DNA of 62,597 nt from Gammaproteobacteria bacterium (lineage in GTDB: Bacteria; Pseudomonadota; Gammaproteobacteria; Pseudomonadales; Pseudohongiellaceae). Positions 27,826-36,527 of the stretch are shown here, piece after piece. A program made the position numbers and the translations under genes. The stretch spans positions 1-62,597 of the forward strand of contig JAHEGE010000010.1 of NCBI GenBank assembly GCA_024639905.1. Direction: 5' to 3'. Positions within the stretch are counted from its first letter, which is position 1, and each line of letters begins with the position of its first letter. Under the pieces are notes generated by a model that saw only the letters and a list, made by a program, of their open reading frames with translations, ran no database searches and had not been told where the DNA came from.

Positions 27826-28644
27826 TTAATACTGGCAGAGCGGGCACCAATAAATTCGTCGCGACGCGATAGCCTCTTTGATGATCATCTCGCCACAGCG
27901 GTGGCAATTCTGATTCTCGCGCCCGAAGACCCAATGGCGGTAGTCCCTGCGCTTTATCCCCTGCGCCTTGAGCGCACGCACGTTCACCTCTGAGTTGGTA
28001 ATCCCGCCCGTCTTGTAAGCACGCTGGGAGATATCTAGCGTACTCCGTGCCAAGGCATTGAGCTTTTTAGTTTCCAGCTCGGATGGTTTCGCCCGTGGAT
28101 TAATACCCGCATCGAACAGAATCTCGGACCGGAGGTAGTTGCCAATGCCAGCGAGGAAGGACTGGTCAAGGTAGAAGGCGCCTACGCCACGCCGAGCGAA
28201 GGCGCTGGACGTCAGTATTTTCGTCACCTCGCGCCATTCCAGAGTTGGCGACAAAATATCGGGGCCTATGCGAGCAAGAAACGGATGCTGCGCCAAGCCG
28301 TCTCCATCGAGCACCGAGATATCCGATGCGCTATATAACAGAGCGCTGTGACTATCGGTATGCAGCGCGAGGCGCAAGGATCGCCTAGTCGCCGGCTCCT
28401 TGCCCCGCTTTACGACATACCACCGCCCGTAGAGTTGATTGTGAGAATAGATCGTTAGCCCATGATCGAAGTGAGTAAGCAGCGCCTTGCCCCGCGTCTC
28501 GAGCCAAGTGACCCGCTGGCCCCGTAGCTGATCTTCGAAATGCGCAAGCGCTGGCAAGCCGAAAGTCACCTCATCGATAACCTTGTCTTCGAGCACCGCT
28601 GCAATTTTGTCCGCCGCCCGGCGTATTTCTGGCCCTTCTGGCAT
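27826..28644 (-). CDS. nei: Endonuclease VIII (Nei), oxidised-pyrimidine DNA glycosylase
   Basis: This bifunctional DNA glycosylase/AP lyase acts in base excision repair. The catalytic N-terminus Met-Pro2-Glu3 (MPEGPEIRRAADKI) follows the Nei rather than the MutM pattern. The H2TH region (LDQSFLAGIGNYLRSEILFDAGINPRAKPSEL) and the C-terminal zinc finger (CHRCGEMIIKEAIASRRIYWCPLCQ) are complete. ITNSEVNVRALKAQGIKRRDYRHWVFGRE is typical for Nei. It is flanked on both sides by palindromic repeats. Confidence 0.93.
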   Translation of the reverse strand: MPEGPEIRRAADKIAAVLEDKVIDEVTFGLPALAHFEDQLRGQRVTWLETRGKALLTHFDHGLTIYSHNQLYGRWYVVKRGKEPATRRSLRLALHTDSHSALLYSASDISVLDGDGLAQHPFLARIGPDILSPTLEWREVTKILTSSAFARRGVGAFYLDQSFLAGIGNYLRSEILFDAGINPRAKPSELETKKLNALARSTLDISQRAYKTGGITNSEVNVRALKAQGIKRRDYRHWVFGRENQNCHRCGEMIIKEAIASRRIYWCPLCQY

Positions 28645-28671
28645 GCTTTACCCCCATCTCGTCTACGCTAG

Positions 28672-28757
28672 AACCCCGGGGTCAGGTCTTTCATCGATGC
28701 ATTTTCCCCGCCTTCATCGTAGGTAATATGCATCGATGAAAGACCTGACCCCGGGTT
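28672..28757. repeat. Palindromic repeat upstream of nei
   Basis: Inverted half-units with the consensus TCTTTCATCGATGCAT lie at both ends (28676 onward and up to 28756), with about 25 bp of loop. It sits between the divergent nei and CPXCG genes, so here it is at 5' ends rather than 3' ends. Confidence 0.95.
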
Positions 28758-28787
28758 TTACTCGTAAAAAGGGCGGAGGTAATGCTT

Positions 28788-28985
28788 ATGAGTCATTTTT
28801 CTTTAGAGTCTGTACACAACTACTGCCCTTACTGCGGCGAACCCATCGAGCTTCTCATTGATTGCTCGGTGCACGCGCAGGAGTATGTAGAGGACTGTCA
28901 GGTTTGCTGCAGGCCTATGGTTATCACCGCGGAAGTCGATAATGAAGGGGACGTGAGCGTCAGAATTCGCAGCGACGACGAGTGA
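28788..28985 (+). CDS. CPXCG-motif zinc-ribbon small protein
   Basis: A 65-aa protein with two Cys pairs, NYCPYCGE and EDCQVCCRP, the zinc ribbon of the CPXCG-motif family, followed by an acidic tail. Function is unknown. Two ATGs compete (28782 and 28788); GGAGG is two bases from the first and eight from the second, so 28788 is chosen. Palindromic repeats lie directly upstream and downstream. Confidence 0.88.
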   Translation: MSHFSLESVHNYCPYCGEPIELLIDCSVHAQEYVEDCQVCCRPMVITAEVDNEGDVSVRIRSDDE

Positions 28986-28999
28986 TCGATAAGGGACAA

Positions 29000-29079
29000 C
29001 CGGGGTCAGGTCTTTCTTCGATGCATTTATCCCGCTGTTTACGTGTGTAAAATGCATCGTTGAAAGACCTGACCCCGGA
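29000..29079. repeat. Palindromic repeat upstream of the BaiN-type gene
   Basis: Half-units at 29001-29027 and 29051-29077 are inverted, but their arms differ (CTTCGATG against the complement of CATCGTTG), so this copy has decayed. Its right end has drifted to CCGGAG, and GGAG lies five bases before the ATG of the next gene, where it can serve as the ribosome-binding site. Confidence 0.9.
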
Positions 29080-29085
29080 GTGAGA

Positions 29086-30309
29086 ATGGCTGGACTGGAG
29101 TTTGATGTTGTTGTGCTCGGCGGCGGTGCGGCGGGGCTTTTTGCCGCGTTTACGGCGGCCCAGCGGGGGCGTCGCGTGCTGGTGTTGGAGCGTGCGAACA
29201 AGGTCGGCAAGAAGATCTTGATGTCGGGCGGAGGGCGCTGCAATTTCACCAACCTGTTTATCGAGTCGCAGAATTTCCTGTCTGCGAACACCCACTTCTG
29301 CAAATCGGCGCTGAACCAATACACCCAATGGGACTTTATTGCGCTCATGGAGCAACATGGCCTGGCCTATGAGGAGCGCAAACACGGGCAGCTTTTTTGC
29401 CTGGAGTCTGCCAAAGACTTACTCGCGATTCTCGAAGAAGAATGCGCTTTAGCCCAGGTCAGTGTTCACACGCGCAGCGACGTCGTCTCACTCGAGTCGC
29501 TCGCTAGCCCCGCCCGCGACGGTGCGCGCTATGTGGTGCACTGCGCAGCAGGAGAAACTCAGATCGGCTATCGCTGCCATTCGGTAATCGTTGCGACGGG
29601 CGCGCTGTCGGTGCCAACGCTCGGGGGCAGCGACCGCGGCTACCACCTTGCGACGGATCTTGGCCTGCCGCTCGTCGAGCGCAGCGCAGGCTTGGTGCCT
29701 TTCATGTTCAGCGACGCGACCCTCGCACTGTGTACGGCGTTAGCCGGCAGCTCAACACCGGTTGAAGCAAGCTGCGGCGGCATGAGCTTTACCGAAGACA
29801 TGCTCTTCACGCATCGCGGGCTTAGCGGACCTGCGATTTTGCAGATTTCTAACTACTGGCAGCCCGGCGCGACACTTACCATCGACCTGGTCCCCAGCCT
29901 CGACGCAGGCGAGTTCTTACTCGCACAGAAGCGAGCCAATCCTAAACAGCGACTGCGCACCGTGCTCAGTCAGCATCTACCGAAGGCGTTGATCGCCGAG
30001 CTTGAAACACGGTGGTGGCCGGCGCAGGCTGAAAAGCCGCTTGCAGAATGCAATGACGCGGCACTCCGCGGCGTAGGCGAGCAGCTCAATGCGTGGCAAT
30101 TAAAGCCGTCAGCCACGGAAGGTTATCGCACTGCCGAGGTCACGCTGGGCGGGGTGGCTACCAGCGCGGTGAGTTCGAAGACGATGGAGACGCTAGCGCA
30201 TCCAGGACTGTTCTTCGTGGGCGAGGTGTTGGATGTGACCGGCCATCTCGGCGGGTTTAATTTCCAATGGGCGTGGAGCTCGGGCTATGTGGCAGGAATG
30301 AACGCCTAG
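29086..30309 (+). CDS. BaiN/HI0933-type FAD flavoprotein
   Basis: This is a two-dinucleotide-binding flavoprotein of about 407 aa. The FAD site FDVVVLGGGAAGLFAAFTAAQRGRRVLVLERANKVGKKILMSGGGRCNFTN is the classic BaiN/HI0933/YhiN opening. Further motifs are HGQLFCLESAKDLL, VIVATGALSVPTLGGSDRGY, EDMLFTHRGLSGPAILQIS, EVTLGGVATSAVSSKTMET and FFVGEVLDVTGHLGGFNFQWAWSSG. The reaction in most bacteria is unknown. GTG 29080 is also possible; ATG 29086 has GGAG from the preceding repeat as ribosome site. It overlaps the convergent hldE stop by four bases. Confidence 0.92.
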   Translation: MAGLEFDVVVLGGGAAGLFAAFTAAQRGRRVLVLERANKVGKKILMSGGGRCNFTNLFIESQNFLSANTHFCKSALNQYTQWDFIALMEQHGLAYEERKHGQLFCLESAKDLLAILEEECALAQVSVHTRSDVVSLESLASPARDGARYVVHCAAGETQIGYRCHSVIVATGALSVPTLGGSDRGYHLATDLGLPLVERSAGLVPFMFSDATLALCTALAGSSTPVEASCGGMSFTEDMLFTHRGLSGPAILQISNYWQPGATLTIDLVPSLDAGEFLLAQKRANPKQRLRTVLSQHLPKALIAELETRWWPAQAEKPLAECNDAALRGVGEQLNAWQLKPSATEGYRTAEVTLGGVATSAVSSKTMETLAHPGLFFVGEVLDVTGHLGGFNFQWAWSSGYVAGMNA

Positions 30310-31730
30310 CCCTCGCGCATCTTCTCGACGATTGCCGATGTGGAACAGTTATCTAAAAATTCGAGTGATCGCACCTCGCCTCCGTAAGACAACACATACT
30401 CACCACCGACCACCTGCTCGATAGAGTAATCGCCGCCCTTCACTAAGATGTCGGGGTTGAGCGCATGCAGCAAATTCTCCGGGGTGTCTTCGCTAAAGCT
30501 GACAACCCAGTCGACGGCTTCTAAACCCGCCAATACGGCCAAGCGTCTCTCCACCGGATTGATCGGCCTGCCCGCGCCTTTTAAGCGATGCACCGACGCA
30601 TCGTCGTTTATGGCGACGATTAGCCTGTCGCCAAGTTTCTTAGCCTCGGCTAAATACCCGACATGACCGGCGTGAATGATGTCGAAGCAGCCGTTAGTAA
30701 AGACGATGCGCTCGCCGTGGGCTTTAGCATCTTGTACGGCCACACTCAGCTGTTCGGCGCTCATCACGCCTCGACCCGAGGCCTGCGAATTATGCAGCGC
30801 ACGACGCAGCTCAGGGCCACTAATGGCTGCGGTGCCGAGCTTGCCTACAGCTAAACTCGCGGCGAGGTTGGCGAGCGCTGTGGCTTCGGCAAAACCTTGG
30901 CCTGCGGCGAGGCTTGCGGCGAGCACAGAGATCACCGTGTCGCCAGCGCCGGTAACGTCAAACACTTCCTGCGCGCGGGCGGGCAAATGTAGCTCGGGGG
31001 AATCGGGACGCAGCAGCGTCATCCCGCTCTCGCCGCGAGTGATGAGGATCGCCTCGAGCTCAAGCTGCGTCATAAGTGCCAAGCCCTTATCCACCAGTTC
31101 TTGCTCGTTAGCACAGCGGCCAACGACGGTCTCGAACTCCAACAGATTAGGAGTGATGAGTGTGGCGCCTCGGTACTTTTCGAAATCACTGCCCTTGGGG
31201 TCCACGATAACTGGCTTGCCCGCAGCACGAGCCGCGTGTATTAACGCCGGCACATCCTGCAGCGCGCCTTTCGCGTAGTCGGAGATGATCACCACCTGCG
31301 CGGTGTCGAGCACGGCGCTGAAGCGCGCGGGCAATTCCGCAACATCCGCGGCGTCAAACGCCTGCTCGAAGTCCATACGCAGAAGCTGTTGGTGCTGGCT
31401 TATCACCCGCAGTTTGGTAATGGTGGGCTTGTCGTCAGACTCTAAAAACTCGCAGCGCACGCCGGCCGCGGCGAGGCGCGAGCTTAGGTCTTGCGCGGTC
31501 GCGTCTTTGCCCACGACGCTAACGAGTGTCGCGGCACCGCCAAGCGCCGCAATATTTAGGGCGACATTACCCGCGCCGCCGGGCCGATCTTCTTGATTGT
31601 TCACTCGCACCACCGGCACTGGCGCCTCGGGCGAGATCCGCGTCGCGCTGCCGTGGTAGTAGCGATCGAGCATCACATCACCAACCACGAGCACACGGGC
31701 CTCTTGGAAGGGGGGCATGGATTGGGGCAT
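30306..31730 (-). CDS. hldE: Bifunctional heptose-7-phosphate kinase / heptose-1-phosphate adenylyltransferase
   Basis: HldE makes ADP-heptose for the LPS inner core. The N-terminal ribokinase-type domain (about residues 1-325) shows VLVVGDVMLDRYYHGSATRISPEAPVPVV, RPGGAGNVALNIAALGG and the DVTGAGDTVISVLA anion hole with catalytic Asp. The C-terminal nucleotidyltransferase domain begins IVFTNGCFDIIHAGHVGYLAEAKKLGD and ends KGGDYSIEQVVGGEYV...STSAIVEKMREG. At 474 aa it is the standard fused length. It fits with waaC and waaF further along the window, which use its product. Confidence 0.97.
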   Translation of the reverse strand: MPQSMPPFQEARVLVVGDVMLDRYYHGSATRISPEAPVPVVRVNNQEDRPGGAGNVALNIAALGGAATLVSVVGKDATAQDLSSRLAAAGVRCEFLESDDKPTITKLRVISQHQQLLRMDFEQAFDAADVAELPARFSAVLDTAQVVIISDYAKGALQDVPALIHAARAAGKPVIVDPKGSDFEKYRGATLITPNLLEFETVVGRCANEQELVDKGLALMTQLELEAILITRGESGMTLLRPDSPELHLPARAQEVFDVTGAGDTVISVLAASLAAGQGFAEATALANLAASLAVGKLGTAAISGPELRRALHNSQASGRGVMSAEQLSVAVQDAKAHGERIVFTNGCFDIIHAGHVGYLAEAKKLGDRLIVAINDDASVHRLKGAGRPINPVERRLAVLAGLEAVDWVVSFSEDTPENLLHALNPDILVKGGDYSIEQVVGGEYVLSYGGEVRSLEFLDNCSTSAIVEKMREG

Positions 31731-31867
31731 GAGTCGGCTCTCCGAGCTGTAAAACTTTCGCAGAGTCTAGCATAGCCACGGGGGGTGGTCGCCTGCGCGC
31801 TCTGCTACAATCCAAACTCAAGCTCGCTGCATCCGGCACTCATTTTAACGCCCAGGTTCGTTACCCC

Positions 31868-33397
31868 ATGCTCCAACATCCTGCTCTGAATTGGCTAACC
31901 GCGCGCCCGCTGCTGCTGGCACTGCTGGGGTCTCTTGCCGCGACTGGGCTGGTGTTCTTGCGTGGCGAGGCGCTCAACGACGACGCGTTCACCTATGTGA
32001 GGGTTGCGGACCTATTCCTCCATGAGGGGCTCGGCGCCGCCTTCGCGCACTACCCTTGGGCAAGCTACTCGGTTCTGTTCGCCCACTTTAATGCCCTTGA
32101 ACTCGACCTGTTCAACGCAGGCCTTTTGGTCAACGCTGCGCTCTATGTTTTAGTCGCTGCGGCTTTCGTCGGCGTAGTGAGCCAGCTAGTGCGGCCTTGG
32201 CCGGCACGGGAGCGGCGCTTCGTGCTGCTATTGGCCGCGGCAATTATCAGCCTCTACCCCCAGCTTAATGAGTTTAGGTCGATGCTGCTTCGAGATGTCG
32301 GATTCTGGGCATTCAGCCTAGCCGGGCTTGGGCAACTCATCGCCGCCGCACGGGCCAACACCGCGCTGCGCTTTTGGCGCTACGGCATCGGTTTCTGCTG
32401 CGCGCTGGGCCTTGCCTTCGCGTTTCGAGCCGAGGCCATCGCCTATTTGCTCGCCGCACCCTGGGCCTTTGTTTTTCTGCGTGACGCGCAAGGCGTGCGC
32501 CGCCTACCAGACGCGCTGCGCCTGTCAGCCCTGTGCATGGGCTTGGCTAGCCTCGCCGCCGCGGCCTGCTTAGTCGCGGGGATAGACCTGGTTCAGCTCT
32601 TCACCGAATTCGCGGCAACTTACCGCCCCTTCGTAGAAACGGCGTTCGCGCCCGGCGACGCGCAGCGGCTGCTACTCGACGCCGCCGCACCAATAGAGCA
32701 TGCCGCCAACTCACGGGACGGCGTGTTTGCGCTTTTCATCTCCCTGCCTTTACTTCTCACTTCGAGTCTTGCCTCTGCTATTAGCTTGCCCTTCTGCGCC
32801 GTGCTTGCCTGGGGCGTGATCAGAAAGAAACACGAAGCCTCTCACCTCAGCCTCGATCGAACGGCACTTGTCTTAGTGGGCAGTTTCGCAGCGATTAATA
32901 TGGCGATCTTGCTGGGCTTCGTTTTCATCACCCACTTCGTATCCGCGCGCTATGGCATGTTGCTAAGCCTGCTACTTGTAGCGTTTGTGCCGATCGTGCT
33001 GGTGCGTCAGCGCGCGGCGGCGCCTTTAATCGCCCTGCTTCTGGCTTACTGTGCGGTGGATTCTTTCTACAGCTTTGGGCGCGATAAAGGCTATGTCGAC
33101 GAGGCAGCTGCGTGGGTAGAGACCCACGTTGCCGCGGAAGACGGCGACGCTGCGTTTGTCAGCAACTCCAGGCGCTTGGCCTACGCGAGTCAACGTGTAA
33201 TCGACTTCGATCAGGCGCCGCCGATTCTCGCGGCCGAGACCCTTGCCACCCTGCCAGCCCAGACCCTTATCGCCATAGATCTCAACGAGCAGATGCGCGC
33301 GCGAATGGCCGAGCTGTCGACCGCCGGCGCAGTCGACACCGTTGTGCAGTTCCCCAACGACGGCACGCCCAGGATCGCGATATACCGCAAGCGCTAA
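31868..33397 (+). CDS. GT-C-like polytopic membrane protein
   Basis: This 509-aa protein has roughly ten hydrophobic segments (for example LLLALLGSLAATGLVFL, LLVNAALYVLVAAAFVGVV, FVLLLAAAIISL, ALVLVGSFAAINMAILLGFVFIT, LLSLLLVAFVPIVL) and a soluble C-terminal domain. The first outer loop has NDDAFTYVRVADLF, the acidic pair placed as in GT-C glycosyltransferases such as ArnT/PMT. The location beside hldE and the waa genes suggests a lipid-linked sugar or phosphoform transfer to the LPS core or O-antigen. Donor and acceptor are unknown. It is divergent from hldE. Confidence 0.6.
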   Translation: MLQHPALNWLTARPLLLALLGSLAATGLVFLRGEALNDDAFTYVRVADLFLHEGLGAAFAHYPWASYSVLFAHFNALELDLFNAGLLVNAALYVLVAAAFVGVVSQLVRPWPARERRFVLLLAAAIISLYPQLNEFRSMLLRDVGFWAFSLAGLGQLIAAARANTALRFWRYGIGFCCALGLAFAFRAEAIAYLLAAPWAFVFLRDAQGVRRLPDALRLSALCMGLASLAAAACLVAGIDLVQLFTEFAATYRPFVETAFAPGDAQRLLLDAAAPIEHAANSRDGVFALFISLPLLLTSSLASAISLPFCAVLAWGVIRKKHEASHLSLDRTALVLVGSFAAINMAILLGFVFITHFVSARYGMLLSLLLVAFVPIVLVRQRAAAPLIALLLAYCAVDSFYSFGRDKGYVDEAAAWVETHVAAEDGDAAFVSNSRRLAYASQRVIDFDQAPPILAAETLATLPAQTLIAIDLNEQMRARMAELSTAGAVDTVVQFPNDGTPRIAIYRKR

Positions 33398-33407
33398 CCC
33401 GGAATCA

Positions 33408-33539
33408 AACCCGGGGTCAGGTCTTTCATCGATGCATTTTTCTTATTATTTTTGAGGGACTGCGGAACGCCTTCGACTAAACCCGGGGTCAGGTCTTTCA
33501 TTTGGGCGCCTTTGGCGCGCAAACGAAAGACCTGACCCC
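33408..33539. repeat. Palindromic repeat cluster 5 (three half-units)
   Basis: A lone half-unit runs from 33408 to 33442. A separate short hairpin at 33480-33539 carries arms GGGGTCAGGTCTTTC and GAAAGACCTGACCCC around GGGCGCCTTTGGCGCGC. Its last C is shared with the TAG stop (complement) of the carbamoyltransferase gene. This is the last copy of the family in the window. Confidence 0.94.
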
Positions 33540-35293
33540 TACCACGCTTCAGACTCTGGGCGCTTGGTGACTAGAAGATCGCCGAGGATGAGGTAATTTA
33601 GGTCGGTGCCCATAAACACATTCAGGGCTTCCTCCGGTGTGCACGCCATCGCCTCGCCGGGCCGATTGAGCGCGGTATTCACGACCACGCCGTGGCCACT
33701 GCGCTGTTTAAACTCGCTCAGCAACGCGTAAAAATCTGGGCAGCGTGCCTCCGTCACTCGCTGCGCACGCACCGTGCCATCTACGTGAACGACTGCGCCG
33801 AAGCGGCGTTTAAATTCGTCGTTGGCGGGCGTGCTGACACACATGTATTCATCGACTAACTCGGGAAACTCGGCGCAGCGCTGCGTAGGATCTTCTGCGA
33901 GCACGCTCGCCGAATACGGCCGCCAAGTCTCGCGAAATTTTACTTGGCGATTCAGCTTTGCGGCAACGTCTTCGCGGCTAGCGTCGGCGAGAATGCTGCG
34001 ATTGCCGAGCGCGCGTGAGCCGAACTCCATGCGGCCCCTAAACCACGCGATCACTTCGCCAGCGGCCAGCAATTCGGCGGCGCGTTGATGTGGATTCTCT
34101 AACACTTCGAACTGCGGTTTCTCACGATGGCCGGTGCAGGCGAGCTCGCACTGGCGGCGCGTGTACTGCGGGCCCAAAAACAAATTGGCCTTCGGCGTCA
34201 GAGTCTCGCCATCCGCGCGTGCAACATACGCCGCAGCACCAATGGCCGTGCCGGAATCCGCGCAGGCTGGCGTAACGAGCAAATGATCAACGCCGGGCAT
34301 CTCCGCCAGTCGCCGATTCAAGCGAATGTTCATAGAGCCGGTGCCAGCCACGGCGAGGCGACCGGTTTGCGCGATATGCTCACCAAGAAACGTCTCTATC
34401 ATTTCGAGAGCGAGGTCTTCGTAAAGTTTTTGAATCGCAGCGGCGTAGTGCACATACGGATCATCAGTGAGATTACCGACACGGCGCGGTCCTAACAGTT
34501 CCACCAGCTGCTTGCTGAAATAGTGGCCCTTGTTCTTCGCCTTGTAACGCCTGATTCCTACCGTGCCGACTAAATGATTATTCACCTTAAACCGCCGCTC
34601 ACCAAAGCGGGCGAGCGAGCTTAAATCGTATTTCTCAGGATCGCCGAACGGCGCAATGCCCATAACCTTAAACTCGCCATCGAGCACTTCGAAACCTAGA
34701 TAGTCAGTCAGCGCCGCGTACATGCCGCTAAGGGAATCGGGATTATAGAATTCTTTGATGCGCGTGATTTTGCCGCCTTCGCTGTAACCGAAAAACAGGT
34801 TGGAATATTCGCCCTTAGAATCGATGCAGAATAGCGGCGTCTTGCCCCGCTGTTCATCTAAAAAAACGGCGCTCGCAGCGTGCGCGAGTTGATGCTGGAC
34901 AGGGATGATCTCGACGCTCTCGCTTGGAATATGCAGCTTATCGAGAAATTCGCCGAGCTCATGCCGATAGCGGCGATAACGGCGATTGCCATTCAATACG
35001 CTATCGATCGCGCGGTCGGGCGCGTACCAGTGGCGATACGCGTAGTGCCAGCGCGCCTTATTGAATAGGTTAATGGGTGCAAAGGGAATCGCCACGCGAT
35101 TAACGTCTTGTCCTCGAATGCCCGCCGCTTGGAGGCAGTGACGCGCGGCAAGATGCGCAGACTCGCCGTTGGCATGACGGCGGCGAATCAATCGCTCCTC
35201 TTCTACGGCCGCGACGAGTTCGCCGTCGCGATAAAGCGCTGCCGCAGGATCATGGCCCACTGCACCAGCGAGACCTAAAGTATAGATTGCCAT
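33539..35293 (-). CDS. O-carbamoyltransferase, probable LPS core carbamoylation
   Basis: The 584-aa protein is a NodU/CmcH/TobZ-type carbamoyltransferase. The N-terminal Kae1-like part has LGLAGAVGHDPAAALYRDGELVAAVEEERLIRRRHANG, PVQHQLAHAASAVF and DSKGEYSNLFFGYSEGG. The C-terminal YrdC-like part includes GEVIAWFRGRMEFGSRALGNRSILADAS and FRETWRPYSASVLAE. These enzymes use carbamoyl phosphate and ATP. From memory, pseudomonads have such a gene (wapO) among the core genes, where it carbamoylates an inner-core heptose; the position next to waaG here suggests the same job. GGAGG precedes the ATG. Confidence 0.85.
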   Translation of the reverse strand: MAIYTLGLAGAVGHDPAAALYRDGELVAAVEEERLIRRRHANGESAHLAARHCLQAAGIRGQDVNRVAIPFAPINLFNKARWHYAYRHWYAPDRAIDSVLNGNRRYRRYRHELGEFLDKLHIPSESVEIIPVQHQLAHAASAVFLDEQRGKTPLFCIDSKGEYSNLFFGYSEGGKITRIKEFYNPDSLSGMYAALTDYLGFEVLDGEFKVMGIAPFGDPEKYDLSSLARFGERRFKVNNHLVGTVGIRRYKAKNKGHYFSKQLVELLGPRRVGNLTDDPYVHYAAAIQKLYEDLALEMIETFLGEHIAQTGRLAVAGTGSMNIRLNRRLAEMPGVDHLLVTPACADSGTAIGAAAYVARADGETLTPKANLFLGPQYTRRQCELACTGHREKPQFEVLENPHQRAAELLAAGEVIAWFRGRMEFGSRALGNRSILADASREDVAAKLNRQVKFRETWRPYSASVLAEDPTQRCAEFPELVDEYMCVSTPANDEFKRRFGAVVHVDGTVRAQRVTEARCPDFYALLSEFKQRSGHGVVVNTALNRPGEAMACTPEEALNVFMGTDLNYLILGDLLVTKRPESEAW

Positions 35294-35363
35294 GCATGCC
35301 TCCGTGGCATTCGATTAGGCGCGGATGTTACGCGACTTGGCTTTCGGTTTCATACCCGCGGTT

Positions 35364-36527
35364 TCATGCCCGCGAATCATGTTTCCGCGCTATGACCCGC
35401 TCGATCACGTCGACCGCCGCTTGCGGCATACTGTAAAGCCGCTCGTCGGCACCGTAGGCGAGACCGTTCGCAGACCACTGCGCTTTAGGCAATTCCGCGA
35501 GCATCTGCGCCAGCGCCGCGTTTAGCTCAGACTGCACGAAGGGCTCGTCGCAGACCCTGCCGGCGTCGGCAAGTATGACATGAAACGCGTAGCCGCAAGT
35601 TGCAGTCGTGAGCACCGGCAGACCTGCCACTACCGCCTCAAGCAAGGTATACCCCGCGCTCTCGCGGTAGGCCGGGTGCAGCATGAGGTCGGCGGCCGCT
35701 AACAAGTCAGGCACATCATCGCGGCCGCCGACGATCGTTACCTTCTCTGCTATACCGAGCCGCTTGGCTAGGCGAATAAATGCCGCAGGCTTGCCCGATC
35801 CAACGAGTAGATAGTGCAGCTGTTTTTGTCCGGAGTAGCTGGCCACCGCGCGCAGCGCCCGGTCAACGCCTTTGACCTTAAAGCCTGAACCCACTTGCAG
35901 GATCAGCGTCGCGTCGGGGGCGATATTTAGCTCGTGTTGTAATCGCTCACGCACCGCTGCTTTACGCTGAGCTCTAGCCGCAGGCGAGGCATCGGCAAGC
36001 CTGCGATCGTCCGCAAGTCCTGGCGGCAATTCATGCAAGCGCGGTTCACAGCCAGGGTAATAGCGCGAGAACGCCGCGCGCTGCTGTGGCGAGAGATAAA
36101 GCACCTGGGTGTCGCCGCTAAGCACCGCTGCCTCGTAGGCGGCGAAGTGACGATAGCGCGGCGTGAACCGGTAATACGCCGCGCGCTGAGAAGCTGCCAT
36201 TTCCTCGAAACAAGGATCGGCGGCGTAGTAAACATCGAGCCCGGGCATCTTGTTAAAACCCACGACGAGTCCACGTTCTGCGGTGGCGAGTTCGGCTTGC
36301 AGCCAACGCGTAAATTGTCGATAGAGCCGCGTCTTAGTCATCGCTTTAACCGGCGCAAGATGCAATGTGACGCCGCTGGGCACCTCGCCTGTCCACTGCA
36401 TCGTGTAAACGTTCACCGCGTAGCCGCGCACCAAACATTCGCGTAACACGCGCATGAAATCACGCTGCTGTCCCCCATAGGGGAAATAGGTATAGATCAC
36501 GAAATTGAGTGGGGGCTGTGTGCTCAT
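35364..36527 (-). CDS. waaG: LPS core glucosyltransferase I
   Basis: This GT4-family enzyme transfers the first hexose to HepII of the LPS inner core on the cytoplasmic face of the inner membrane. The start NFVIYTYFPYGGQQRDFMRVLREC and the segment VVGFNKMPGLDVYYAADPCFEE are characteristic of WaaG. The C-terminal half has LILQVGSGFKVKGVDRALRAVA, HYLLVGSGKP and HPAYRESAGYTLLEAVVAGLPVLTT with the GT4 E-x7-E motif. ATG overlaps the waaC stop (ATGA), so translation is coupled. Confidence 0.95.
   Translation of the reverse strand: MSTQPPLNFVIYTYFPYGGQQRDFMRVLRECLVRGYAVNVYTMQWTGEVPSGVTLHLAPVKAMTKTRLYRQFTRWLQAELATAERGLVVGFNKMPGLDVYYAADPCFEEMAASQRAAYYRFTPRYRHFAAYEAAVLSGDTQVLYLSPQQRAAFSRYYPGCEPRLHELPPGLADDRRLADASPAARAQRKAAVRERLQHELNIAPDATLILQVGSGFKVKGVDRALRAVASYSGQKQLHYLLVGSGKPAAFIRLAKRLGIAEKVTIVGGRDDVPDLLAAADLMLHPAYRESAGYTLLEAVVAGLPVLTTATCGYAFHVILADAGRVCDEPFVQSELNAALAQMLAELPKAQWSANGLAYGADERLYSMPQAAVDVIERVIARKHDSRA

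Noticed and set aside
3568..33539. The repeated units as a CRISPR array
   Set aside because: Units are palindromic, dispersed over 30 kb in both orientations, with no regular spacers and no cas genes.
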